DNA from: Catenaria anguillulae PL171 | Lineage: Eukaryota > Blastocladiomycota > Blastocladiomycetes > Blastocladiales > Catenariaceae | DNA: 64,000 bases | Reading direction: 5' to 3' | NCBI GenBank assembly: GCA_002102555.1 | Contig: MCFL01000105.1 | Coordinates: forward strand, 1 to 64,000 | Shown here: positions 44,801 through 55,991 of the stretch, one piece after another | Layout of the letters: the number at the start of each line of letters is the position of its first letter | Position numbering within the stretch: the stretch's first letter is position 1 | Program-made: the position numbers and the translations under genes | Notes under the pieces: model-generated | Seen by the model: the letters and a program-made list of their open reading frames with translations, nothing else | Told to the model about the DNA's origin: nothing | Database searches by the model: none

Positions 44801-46696
44801 CTGCCATGGCCGTGTTTCCGTACACGTCACCTGGGTCGCGCGGGGCTGGGATTGTGGGCCGTGTCGGAGTTGGGGCGGGCGGAACGTTGGTTCGTCCGTC
44901 GGAGGCGATTGCAGCTGCGACTTTGACAAGATCAACATACGGTAGGGCCGCCTCGGCGTTGCGTGCGGGACATGCGTCTGGGTCGTCGCCCAAGCAGCCT
45001 AGATCGGTACCGCGGCCGCTGCCAGCAGATGCACGATTGTCGTCGCCGCACCGGATGGTCTCACCAACAACCTTGATCCCTGCAGCCGCAGCTTCGGCGG
45101 CCTCCATCGTAAGGCCAGCGGCCATTGGACTTTCCGACGCACTGAGTCTCGCCGATGTGATTTCACCCGCGACAGCACTTGCACTCAACCCGGACTGGAC
45201 TCACTTGGACATTGGCTGCAGCTTCAACTCGCTTCCCGTCTCCGCATTGACTCCACGGACACCAGACTTTATCCGCCGTCCGCCCTGTGTACAGCTGTCG
45301 CGCGCATCGAGACATGCATTGCACAAGCTCTCGGCCGTGTGTCGCGCGGCTCCCGGCGTCACGCTTGCGGGTTGGTCCGTCACGCTACCGCACCCGCCGC
45401 GGCTTCCTCCGCCCCTGCCCGGCGCGGCTGCACCGCTCGTTCTCGAATCGGAAACATATGTCACGCTCTGTGCTGCGCTCGCGCTGCCCGACTCGATTGG
45501 CCATGCCGACCTCACAACGCTCTCTTCGCCATTTGACTGGAGCATTTCAGGCCAAGGATCCGAGTTTCGCTTGTTTGGGTTGCAGGTGGCCATTTTGACG
45601 CGGCTTGCCGAGCTGGCGGGTGGTATGGCCAAAGTTGACCAAGCAAATCGGGAGATTGTTCTGCAGGTTCCCGCGCGGCCGTGTTCGTGGGTTGCGCAGG
45701 GGTTACCGTGTGAGGGTGTCAGGGCAACTGGTGAGATTGGTTTGATGGAGGTAAGCGGGTTGGGCGCTTCGTCGAGTCATATCGGGCAACCTGTCAAGGT
45801 CAGTAAGGCGCAGCAGCCGCAGTTGCAGCGGCCAGGAATCATCGCTGGTGGGGTGCGAGCACGCCCGGCGACACCACCATCAACACCTTCGCCCGAGGCA
45901 GCCGCGGGCAAGAACGAACACACTGCCACGTTACCAACGGTGACAAGTGTTTCGACCGTGACCGATCACAGAGACGACGTCGAGCTACAACCACTGTTGC
46001 CGTCAACATTGCAAACGTGCGATTCGGCCGCTACCGTGATTGTGGACCAGGCAGACCCATCCACTGATTCAAAAGCCGCCAAGTCCGACATCCAAGCACC
46101 ACCCATGTCGCCCGTGCTACCTACGCTCGTCTCTGTTTCGCCTGTTCCAGCTCCCGACCACCACGAGTGCCCATCGGAAGCATCTTCTGCTCCGGCCTCG
46201 CCGCTCGTCGTTCTGCTTGTCGAAGACAATGCTCTGATTCAGGCACTCACCAAGCGGTTCCTCGAGCGCGATGGGTTCCACGTTGTTGTCGCGGATCACG
46301 GCCAAGCGGCGCTCGATCTGCTTGCCGACCCAGACTTGTCGTCGCGCGTGCACTTGGTCGTGATGGATCTCATGATGCCTGTACGTTTCCTCTCATACAA
46401 TCCTCGCAATTCACGCTGCAATCTCACGCGTGCCCCTCTTTTCTCGCAACCCGCAGGTGTTGGACGGGATCGACGCGACCCGTATCATTCGCCAGACGCG
46501 GTCGCCTGCCGAGCTGCCGATCGTGGCGCTTACAGCCAACGCCATGGCTGAGGAACGCGAGCGGTGTTTGCAATCAGGCTTCAATGCTTTTTTGACCAAG
46601 CCTGTGACGAGGCAAAAGCTGATTGAGACAGTCAGGTCGTTGTGGTCTGCATCGCCGTCGCCTGTGGCGACCACCATCGCTCCCGTGCAAGCGTAG
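41822..46696 (+). CDS. CHASE-domain hybrid histidine kinase D (TM-CHASE-TM-PAS-DHp-degenerate ATPase-receiver)
   Basis: Largest gene in the window, about 1,570 aa. Exons 41822-43731, 43819-46380 and 46457-46696. A Pro/Ser/Gln-rich N-terminus of about 285 aa precedes TM1 (LVLMWIVPMLIFFTSVFMAI). A divergent CHASE domain follows (YWPVQFASPQRGVSLGFDFY...GGVPVYETERV), then TM2 (PTAFLVGMFVTGWSIAAPLL), then a PAS (AILQATPNPMILVNDQGNIA). The DHp H-box is canonical (LLYLAHELRNPVYVIQG, His about 881). After a long Ala/Ser/Gly-rich insertion comes an ATPase-like region with FDWSISGQGSEFRLFGLQV but no N-box. The receiver domain is complete: LLVEDN, phospho-Asp in VVMDLMMP (about 1487), LTANA and LTKP. 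A frame change near 43090 fits loss of one C. Start is the first in-frame ATG. YPD1 lies next door. Family role: sensing a small extracellular ligand and feeding a phosphorelay. Confidence 0.85.
44156..44190 (+). repeat. CAG/CAA repeat encoding poly-Gln in receptor D
   Basis: An imperfect CAG/CAA tract encodes about nine Gln in the linker between the PAS and DHp regions of receptor D. It is probably a disordered spacer. Confidence 0.85.
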
Positions 46697-47418
46697 AGGA
46701 AGAGGCTGGCTCTTGATTGGCTTGCGGTTGTTGCTTTTGATATACCTGTTCCCGCAGATGGGTTTTTTTTTTTTCCTCCGTTCGCTTTTGTTTGCGTGTG
46801 TGTCCCCCCCCCACCTCCACATGGACCTCTCATGTCTTCCTCCTTGAACTTCGCTTCTTGTATGATATCCCTTTCTTTCTATTGACTCCCTCTTCGAACC
46901 CTGTCCCACCATTTCCTCTTCCCCCTTGCGGTCATTGTCGTGGCCATCCGCGGCTTTTCACTTTTGGTCTCTGTCTTGTCCGCGTGCATGCTTGTTGTTC
47001 GTTGCAATCATATCATCTCCTTGCCGCTCGATCATTCACACTTTCCCACCAAGAACCCTTCCCCGTTTCTCTCTTCCCATCATGCTTGTTTGTTTATTCT
47101 CTGATTGAGCTCTGTTAAATTGCCGATTGCGCGGACAATTTCTCAATTGCCCTCTCATATTTTTCAGCTAGGACGGCAGCTCCACATAGGTATTGGAAAG
47201 CGTGAGCCATCAATCGCAAGCTCTCGCGACATGTATACATTGGATGTTTTAACAGGAAGGGGCAGTCCCAAGACAAGACAAGATAATATCGAAACAAGAC
47301 GCAAATCATCAAGAAATGAATAGGGGAAAACATCCAGCACAACCGATATCCCCGAATCACGGTGGCCAAGAAAGTCGCACCCAACACAATCGCACAAACG
47401 AGAAATTCAGCAGCGGCA
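46697..47418. other. Intergenic region between convergent receptor D and YPD1
   Basis: A 722-bp gap between two convergent genes. It is strongly pyrimidine-rich on the + strand, with T and C runs near 46765 and 46805. No coding sequence is recognised. Confidence 0.55.
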
Positions 47419-48121
47419 TCACGCTCCGTAAAACGCTTGAAACGCAAGCTTTGCCTCGGCAAGGTGCCGATTCACGTCGCTGATGAGTGCTGCGATCCGT
47501 TGAAGAGCGACATTCGGGTCTGAGGTGCCCTGGCCAAACTCGTCTGTTTTGTTGAGGGAACCAAATGAACACTTTGTGAGACAATGGTGGGGGTGGGGGG
47601 TGAGGGAAGGAAACCATCGAGATTGAGGCGCACCTTTGCCTTGGCCGAGATACTGGATCTTCTCAAAACATAGCTTGACCTTGACAATCCCCAGTGCCGC
47701 GGCCGAGCCCTTGAGGAAATGGCCCTGTCGCGAGAGGGCGTTCAAATCTCGTTGCTGCCTGCAATTCAATCGTTGCATACGGTGAGCACCAAACAACCTC
47801 GCAAGTGAAGAGCACAAATGAGCAACAGCAAAGAATGTGTATACGCACAATGACACTTGAATCTCCTTCAACGTGCCCTCTGCCTGCTGGAAAAAGTTTT
47901 CGACGAGCCCTTGCGAGAATCCCGGTTCCTAGCATCCAGGTGCAGCAGGTCAGCCCTGCAACAGGCGGAATGGACGCGTCGATAAGGCAAGGAACGAATC
48001 GCCTTTCAAGTGTCAACGGGAGGCAAGCAGTTGAATAGTATGGATAACATGCATCTTCGTCCATCTCCAGCAGCTGGTCAAAAGTGGCCTTGTCGACAAT
48101 GTCGTTTGGTAGCGGAGTCAT
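47419..48121 (-). CDS. YPD1: Histidine-containing phosphotransfer (HPt) protein Ypd1
   Basis: Ypd1 relays phosphate from the receiver of a hybrid histidine kinase to response regulators such as Ssk1 and Skn7. Four exons: 48121-48053, 47928-47849, 47758-47634 and 47543-47419; 399 nt, 132 aa. The protein begins MTPLPNDIVDKATFDQLLEM. It continues FSQGLVENFFQQAEGTLKEI and the diagnostic HPt box SRQGHFLKGSAAALGIVKVK, with the phosphorylated His in GHFLKGS, then CEKIQ-like CFEKIQYLGQGK. The C-terminal helix is ALISDVNRHLAEAKLAFQAF. Spliced frames are consistent throughout. Intron 1 (48052-47929) begins GC rather than GT. It lies convergent with the hybrid kinase D, a natural partner, although the pairing is inferred from position and family. 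Confidence 0.92.
47929..48052 (-). other. Apparent GC-AG intron in YPD1
   Basis: The exon encoding LLEMDED joins to EPGFSQGLVENFF in phase 0 only if the intron starts with GCATGT right after the GAT codon and ends CTAG. Any nearby GT donor breaks the frame or adds residues absent from the family. It is either a true GC-AG intron or a GT donor altered by a base error. Confidence 0.6.
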
Positions 48122-49194
48122 GGTGTAAGTGCGGTTGAGCGAGTGACTGAGTAAGTGGCCGTCCGGGGCGGGGTGGGCGAGGAGGAGAGAGGGGAGACAC
48201 AAGCAGCAGTTGGCGAGGACCTGCGGCTGCGGCAACGGTGTGCTCTGGAGCCGTGATGTTGGGTGTTGACAGCCTGCCAAAGTCGAGCGTTCGTCGATCG
48301 AGGATCCGAGGTGTGGGCAAGGAAGCCGCCCGCAAGAGCCAAGCAGAGCGAGGAGCGAGCAACGGGGAAGAACGTGATAGCGATGTGGCCCTGGAAGAGT
48401 GAACAGGGACCAGCCGGACGGCGTGAAGGTTGGGTCGATGGTCTTCGATCGGCGGCAAGTGAGAAGTGAACTTGGATGGCAGTGGATCACGGATTGTGCT
48501 TTGAGCGCGGAAATGCACAGAGTATTGATAGCTGAATTACCGTCAAATTGAATAGTCTCAAGCTTGTTGATCTGTGCCAAGTACGCCGCACCATATCGCA
48601 ACCAGATGCGACTATGTCGAAGGGGGCACCACCTCCATTTTGCTGTCCCGGCGTGTCGCTGGCGGCAAGCTGGATTGCTCTGCGTTGGCCAAGAAGTCAA
48701 GCACAAGGACTTGGGTCGCGAACCGGCGATCTATGGTCACCAAATTTGCTGATCGGGAAGGTTGCTCGCGCAAGCTGTGACATGCATAAAAGGGCACCAT
48801 GTGGGCAATGCATCTGCGGCCGAGGGCACGACCGTGGATGAAATCGATGTACACAGCGCCTTGGGACGGACGTATTCCCTAGTGACAAACGCTGATGATC
48901 GGAGGCAAGTGTGGCGTTGACACCGCTATACCGCCTCCTGTACTGGCGTCGCTCGACATGGACCTCGATTCATCACGAATTTCGAGCGGTAGAATGCCCA
49001 AACAATGCAGATTTCTCGACCGCCATTTCTGCTCGACCAAGGATCTGCCTCTCCTTCGAACTTTCTGGAAATCGTAAAACACTCTCGGGCACGGCACAAG
49101 CGACATCATCAAGGTGTATGTGGATGGGTGGGATAAACCTTGACTAACAAACGCAAAATCATCTGAAAACGGAGAGAAGACCCGATTCACCAGG
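48122..49194. other. Region upstream of YPD1 and downstream of the Pro/Ser-rich gene
   Basis: A 1.07-kb gap. YPD1 and the next gene are both on the minus strand, so this holds the YPD1 promoter and the other gene's 3' flank. No conserved coding sequence, RNA gene or repeat was recognised. Confidence 0.5.
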
Positions 49195-50965
49195 CTACCC
49201 AGACACAAGCGGCAGCCCCATAAACTTGACCAGCTTGACCTTGCCGGTCATCGCACTGTTCGCATGCGGAGACGTGTGCGCAAGTTGGCTGATAATCATT
49301 GCCTGCTGTTTGCTTCGCAGGTCTTGAACGCGTTGCAAACGCTTGGCTGGAGGCGGTACGGCCGCGATTGCCGGCGGTGGCATTGGATATGGGTATCCTG
49401 GTGGGTCGATGGAACGTGAGGTTGGTGGCAGAGGTGTGGACCAATGGCTGGGAAGGGTAGGTGGTGGAGCGGTGGGGACGTGATGGTGAACCAGTTCAGA
49501 TTTAGCTGTCTTAGGGTGTGGCAAATCGACTGCGGTCCCGCCGTGAAAAAGCGACTCGCCCAAAACGGCGGTCGCGGGTGTTGGCTCGCGGCTGTAGTAT
49601 TGATAGGTGCCACTGCTGGCGGTGGTACTTACTGTGGATCGCGGCGAGCTTGGGGACGACATTTTATGCTCCAGTTTGTTGCGGTTGGCTTTGGATATGG
49701 GAAGCGGGACCATGGCTGGTAAACTGGGACCGGGCGGGCCTGGGTCAATCATTTCCTTCAGGACTCGGGTGGATGTTGCCTGAACGACGGTATCCAGTGT
49801 GGGAATCGGAGGTGGTTGGTGCAAAGCTGTCGCAATGACATGCGTGAGTGATACCTTTCTATATGAAGTGCATTGAGCTCTAATCCGTACCCATTTTCTG
49901 CCACCCTTGACCCGTCAGTACGGTGTACATGACCGCAGGTTTCTTGTGCCTGCGCATGGCGGACGCCAGCGAAGCTCTACTACTCGCGGTAGGTGGGCGA
50001 GATTCGCGTACCTGAGACTGGGAGGACGCACGATCCGCGAGCAGGTTGGTGGTGGATGAGCTTGAAGGCCGCGACAGTGTGCGCTTTGGCTTTGAGGGAA
50101 GATAGTGGGGCTGTGAATCGCCAACGAGACCAGCTATTGCTCGCGTGGAGTGATCTTGAACGACAATTTCTGATGGCCCGAGAGCCATAGGCAGTGTTGC
50201 TGCCGGAACTTCACTCTTTTCATTGGTAAAAGAGCCCGTGTCTGCATCGGCCGGAGCGTTCTCTGGGACAGTTGCAGACAATGATGCATCATTCTGTGCC
50301 GGACTGCGGGTGTCTTTGAAATGCACCACAGGCTGTTTATCGGCTAGCTCCGTCGCATCGTGCTGGTCAATATTGGATGGTTGAAAGGGAGGGGGCGGCG
50401 AGGGAGAAGGATTCGATGTGCTTTTGCGACTTCGAGATGGGCTTGTGGTCGAATGGCCCTGTTCCGTGATTATTGGTGTTTGCGGAAAGCCTTGACGCGA
50501 AATTCGCAGCCTGGCGAGGGCCACGTCGCTCACTCGAGTCACGGGAATCAATGATGGTAACTGGACCTGCTCGGAAACCGGAATTGTAGAGGCATTTGCG
50601 TCCTTGCATTGGCGCTGAGATGTGATTTCTGGCGGCAAATCAATTTCTGAATCGCTGGCACCGATGGCGGAGGTGATATTGCCAGCTATTGACAGCTTCC
50701 GAATACACACAGCTGTCTTGAGTGGTCCATCATCATTCGTACCCGCAGCTGACGTTTGGCTGACGCGACCATGGGCCCCGTTGGATTTGCATTCACGCAA
50801 CGGTAGTGGCGGTGGCAGCGCTGGCGCGATAGCACGGCGGATCTCTGCTGAGGTCAACGTTGGTTGAACTTTGGCCAACGTCAATGCTGGATGACTCAAA
50901 ACTGGCATGTTTGCACGGACAGATCGGTTTCTAACGGCATCGCATTTCTGTGACTGCAATCGCAT
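49195..50965 (-). CDS. Uncharacterised Pro/Ser-rich protein
   Basis: Two exons with intron 49890-49827 (phase 1), joining GQGWQKM to ALHQPPPIPTLD; 1,707 nt, 568 aa. The start is ATG 50965, with 50908 (MPVLSHPALTLAKVQP) as an alternative. The protein is mostly low-complexity: Pro-, Ser- and Thr-rich, with scattered basic patches (SPSRSRKSTSNPS; KPKRTLSRPSSSS). Two short regions look more ordered: RHKKPAVMYTVLTGQGWQKM near the splice join, and the C-terminal KRLQRVQDLRSKQQAMIISQ followed by GKVKLVKFMGLPLVSG. No signal peptide, membrane helix or known domain. The frame is clean. It may be a disordered scaffold or regulatory protein. Confidence 0.6.
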
Positions 50966-51204
50966 ATGGTCTGTCTGCTCTGCCTGATGACGTCGACCGA
51001 GGCGTCAATGGGTTTTCTCCAGTTATTGACGCGTTGAAGTCGACCAAACTGGTTCGAGCCTTCGGTCTCGCCTCTTTTCCTCGATGATTCCTGACAAAAA
51101 TGATCAGCTGTGTGGTTATGTGCTTTCAAACTTTGGTTTATCAAGACAAAATGAGTTACTGCAAGATAAATGAGTTTGCGAAATGATGGGAACGCGAGAA
51201 AACG

Positions 51205-54200
51205 TCACACGGCCATTGACGCAGGCTGAGAGGATCGCATGTCCGACTGGCGTCCACCGTCAGCTTCACTGGCATTCAATTCCAAGTTGCTGTGACTTGG
51301 CTGCGTCAAAATGTTGGTCAAAAGAGTTCGTGTCCGCTCATCTTGGCTATCAGCTTCCAAGGCTGCTTGTGCATATGCCACGCTTGCCTTGATCCTGTTC
51401 TTGTTGCGGAAATGCAGTGCACAGGACCTGGAGCATGCAGCTTCAATGTGAGCAACAGTGGAACGAGTTGCACGGTTGTAATAACAGGGAAATAAGCCGG
51501 AAACAAACCTCAACAGAGCACCATGGCGTAGACCAAGGTGCAAGGCGTAGCTCCCACACTGCTCTGCTTCCAGCAGCCGATCTTGATTCAGGTGCAAGAG
51601 CGCCATAACTGCCCATGCATTCGCATCCCGTGGTGATGCGCTTGTCGCATGCTAGGTGAATACATGTTGCCATTCCTCCGTTAGCCCCCAGCTATCAACA
51701 AGTAGAATGAGATGAAGCCGTGCACGTACGCAAAGACTCGACTCGGCCTCTTCAATCTGTCCCAGCGCCATGCAAGTCAACGCGACATTTGGCCATACCT
51801 CCCCTTGGACATACCACTGCTGTGCCATCTGCATGGCTGCATGGTCCTTGACTGTAGACGCCCAGTCCCACGAGTCATCCAGCGCCTCGATAAAGTAAAT
51901 CTCGCCCAACCTTGCCAGCACCTTCTTGTCGTTATGACTCGGCTGCAGAGCCATGAGCGACTCATACGTCGCCCTTGCCTCGCCTAACTTCCCCGCCAAA
52001 TAGTGAGCATGCCCAAGCCGCGCCCAAACGTGCGGATCGTCCATTTGCTTTTCCAGTGCTGCGCGTAAGCTGGATTCCGCCACATCGTACCGACGAAGGA
52101 TCGTGTACAGCTGAGCACGTAGCATGAGAGCGCGCACGGACGGGTGCCCGTGCTTGAGCACCAAGTCGTATCCGAGCAAACGCTCCGCCATGGGCGTACA
52201 CCCAAGCTGGACGCATTGGTCGGTAGCATTCAGGTACATTTGCTCATCCTTGAGCTGACTCGCCTCGGCAAGGTATCCATCGGCGCGGTCATCGTCACCA
52301 CCAACGGCATAGTGTGCAGCAAGAAGGGCAACAAGAGTAGATTGCGATGTGTGAGAACTGCTGGAGCCCGAGGTTGACCTGTATGCGGTGAGCAAGCAAG
52401 TTTCCGCCAAGTCCCGGTCAACCTTGCTCGATGATCCGCTGGCCACAATTCCCATCCCGACGAGTGCCAACGGATGTGACGGGTGCCTTGCCAAAATCTC
52501 TTGAAAATGAACCCGCGCACGATCCAAATCGCCACTCCTTGCTGCACACGCCGCCAAATCGTAATGAGCCAACAAATTGTCAGGTGCACACAGCATACGC
52601 TCCGTGTACCAATGCAGGGCGCCCACGAAATCCACGCCCGACTCGCAGTCCTGCGCCAAGCGCAAGTATTCTGCCGACCTAACCTCGATTTCGCTGGCCG
52701 CCGTGTCGGCCAAGCGCGTCGTTTGCGGGTGCGCGGAATGATGCAAGGCTAGCTCCTTGTTGAGGGTATCGACGAGCTCAACATAGATTTGGGCCATGAG
52801 CGCCGACCGTTGGCTGGCATCGTCAAAGAAGTGATGGTACTTTTCACGCAGCAGTTGAATCACAGCCGCCTTGAGCTTGTGGTGGATGGAATGGTACAGT
52901 CCCGAAGTTTGCACATAGCGCAAGAACGCGGTGCGCTCTTGCTGATTCGGGTCCAAAACTTGTTGGTCATCCACGTGTACGGCGGCAGTGGTAGCCGCAT
53001 CGCCCGCGAGCATGCCGGCCGCACGGGCAATGTTGAATTCGCGGTCCAGGTCGTCAAGCAAACTCCTCACGACCGAGACGTATTCGCTTTGAGCAATGGC
53101 GACACGCTTGGAGTAGATTTGCTGCGGTGGCAGGGGCTTGCGCTGAATGTAGTCAAAGAGGTTGGTTTTCGTGGCTGCGGCCTTTTTGCGATCGAGCAGT
53201 GGGCGATGCACGGAGAAGGTCAGTGTCAGTTGTGAGTCGATTGACTTGTAGGTCGTGGTGCGGATCTTCAACGTGGTAACGCTGCCATCCTTTTCCTCCG
53301 TTTCAAAGTTGCTCAACTTACCAGTCACTGATGAACGGTCGGGACGGTGTGAGCGAGGAATGCCCGCATCATGAGTGCAAGGAATGAAATTGCGCACCAG
53401 TCAAGGTCTTGGTGTTGGGCAACAAGAGCTGGCTAATGTCGACAGCAGCTTTTCCCTTGTACCTTCCCGCCAATGGATCCACCACGTTCCCATACTTTGC
53501 TTGCGGCACGCGCGTCAATTCCACGTCAATCAACGCCTTGGTCAAGATTCGTTCTCTGAGCTTTTTCAGAGCGGGGGCACCGAGCAATGTCTTGAATCCG
53601 CGGGGCCATTGCAACCGTTTTCCATGAGTAGCCGCTGTGCCGCCCGATTCGGCTGTGCCCGTGGTTGGTGCGCAGAGAATGCCGAGCGGGATGCGAACAG
53701 TACGGTCGGTCGAGGAATCGAGTGGCAATGTGACGCCGACCGTATAGTTGAAGAGGTCTGTGCAACGGTGCAAGCATGGGCGGCATCAGCACAAAAAAAA
53801 CCAGCGCATCCAGCGATAGGCAAACCAGCGTACTCGAATTGACATCCTTTTCGTTTGCCTCCTTGACATTCCACTCATCGGGCACAGGATATACTTGCAC
53901 AGGGTGTAATTCGGCCACCACGGACGACTCGAGATCGTCCCACGCAACGATTGGCTTGTCCACCGATACAACAAAAGTGAATGCAGGCTTGACCTGTTGG
54001 TCATCAGGCCCAAGCAGCTTTGGGTTGGCGTACTCGATGGCAGCCGAGCCAGTGCCGCCGAGGTTGCGAGTTTCCGCAGGACCATCCAAGGCGGCCGAGG
54101 AATCTTGGGACAGGAGAAATGAGGCCAGAGATGTCTCGGCTGTGCCGAGAATGGCGTTCTTGTCTTTGGGTAGGACTTCGTAGAGCGTAAATATGGCCGT

Positions 54201-54721
54201 ATTGTTGAGAATAGTGTCGACCAGATTCTGTTTGATTTCGACAGAAGGGCGGATGAGTTAGAACAGAGGAGACTCGTCAACAATGTCGGAACAACTTCAC
54301 ACCTCGGTCACAGTCAAATCGAGCTTGTAGCTGAAATTGTACTCTGGGCTGGCGGTATCCGCAACGGGTGGACTCTGTGGCACCACGAAGTCATCAGCAC
54401 GCAGCGGAAATACACAACGATGAAAATGGTCGCCACATACGTCTACGGCCTCATAATCGGCGAATTGAACCTTGACAAATGTCGTGACCTTGTCACCCTT
54501 TGATCCGCGCAAGTTGACGGCCTCCTTGATCCTGATCTGTGAACACATTCAGGGTCGGTTTACATTAGGCCAAGTTGGCTGAGGAGAGGCAGGAGAGTTC
54601 GGATGAGAACGCGAACCGTGAGAGAAACCGACGCAGCAGGTCCGGCAGCAGAGCTCCCGGGGACTCCCTTGCCCTGACCGTCAGCCGAGTTATCCACGTG
54701 CGAAGGTGACTTTGATGACAT
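51205..54721 (-). CDS. CFAP70: Cilia- and flagella-associated protein 70 (CFAP70), TPR protein
   Basis: CFAP70 is an axonemal protein linked to the outer dynein arm/central region of motile cilia. Eight exons, with introns at 54616-54537, 54440-54375, 54302-54228, 53833-53758, 53397-53328, 51729-51652 and 51508-51428; spliced 2,991 nt, 996 aa, close to animal CFAP70. The N-terminal half has a C2-like segment (IRIKEAVNLRGSKGDKVTTF) and a beta-rich region (AFTFVVSVDKPIVAWDDLES). A conserved middle helical block follows (YHSIHHKLKAAVIQLLREKY...MAQIYVELVDTLNKEL). The C-terminal half is TPR repeats (DNLLAHYDLAACAARSGDLD; DPHVWARLGHAHYLAGKLGE; WAVMALLHLNQDRLLEAEQC). The frame is clean through all eight exons. 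Its presence implies the organism builds a flagellum. Confidence 0.85.
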
Positions 54722-54921
54722 TGCATTAACTTGTTAGGTTCTTTGTATACATCCGATGCATGATGAAATGTCGCTCTGTCGGTGTGATCAACGCGGCCGT
54801 GGGAACTGCCACCCAGAGGATCACCACTGTGTTGCTGGCAGACATGGAGGGCTAAGGTGCGCAATTGAAGCATCAGAAGATGAAGGATCTACATATTGAT
54901 AAATACCCCCGACCAAACAAT

Positions 54922-55991
54922 TTACTTGACCCGCCTCCGCTTGGCGTTTGGCTTGGTCAGCGGCCTCCCGTTCTTGTTAGTCGACCCGGCCTTATGCTTG
55001 AAGTTCAGGGCAGGCTGTCCCAACAAGTTTTGCGTCAGGTTCTTTGCCACGGGTGCTCGCCGACTCTTCTTGGCCAACTGACGGTTTGCAAATGCGAGCG
55101 CGCTGGATGAAGGGGCTGGCGGAGCGGATTGCTTGTTAAGGGCAACGACCTTGATGTGACCACCACTAAAAGGAGCAGACGCGCGGTGTCAGGAAGGGTG
55201 CCATGTCGGTGGACGTCAGCGTGGAAGAGTTAACATACAGCGACTTGTCGATTTGGCCGTCGTCCATGTCTTCTTCTTTATCACTGACATCTTCGCTCGC
55301 GCTGCCGTCGGCATCGCGGCCGTACAAGTAGTCGAGTTCGGAAGCGATGGATTTGGCGGTCGAGTAGTTGAAGTCGTCCTCGTCGTCGGAATCAAATGTG
55401 GTCAAGTTGGATGGGCGTTTCCGAGATTGGCGGGTGCTACGTAAGCGAATAAGTCTGGTCAGGGACTCATGCAGATGTAAACGAGCACAAACGCCATGAG
55501 CGTACGTCGCCTCCTCCTCGGAATCATTGTCCTCCTCCTCTTGGGCGTCACGGGCAGCCAACTGCTGCACGAGTGCCGCGGGCAATGCATCCTCGTCGGC
55601 ATCACTCGACTCGCCATCCGCGCTCCGCTCACCTTCCTCCTCCGATGCCGACGATTCGACGGGTTCCGGTTTTGCAGCAGGCTTGGCAGCCTTGCCCTTC
55701 TTGGCCGTGGCAGCCTTTGGCCGATCGACCTTTTGCGCCTTGAGCGTCTCGTCGCGCTTGCGGTTGGCGGCCTTTTTCGCGTCCTTTGCGCTGTGGATTG
55801 GGAGGAAATCGACAGCTTGGTCGTTAGCCGTCCGAAATTCCAGTGCGGTATGGCGAAGAGTGGGCCACTGCATACGTTTTTGCGGCGGCGCGTTCCTGCT
55901 GCAATTGCTGTTTGGATGCCGCCTTGGCCGTGGACAGGCCAACAGCCTCGGGCGCTTCGTCGTCAGAACTACTCGAGTAGTATGGATCCAT
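54922..55991 (-). CDS. Utp16/NOL7-like nucleolar protein
   Basis: Four exons, with introns 55875-55791, 55505-55437 and 55238-55166; 843 nt, 280 aa. It begins MDPYYSSSSDDEAPEAVGLS, where the acidic DEAPE-x-V start is typical of Utp16 (Bud21) and of the animal counterpart NOL7. A Lys/Ala-rich helix, acidic Glu/Asp/Ser tracts, and FDSDDEDDFNYSTAKSIASE follow. The C-terminal part has GGHIKVVALNKQ and ends with a basic tail (KKSRRAPVAKNLTQNLLGQP...PNAKRRRVK) resembling the NOL7 domain end. Utp16 belongs to the U3 snoRNP/SSU processome, in the nucleolus. The assignment rests on short motifs, so it is moderately sure. The frame is clean. Confidence 0.7.
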
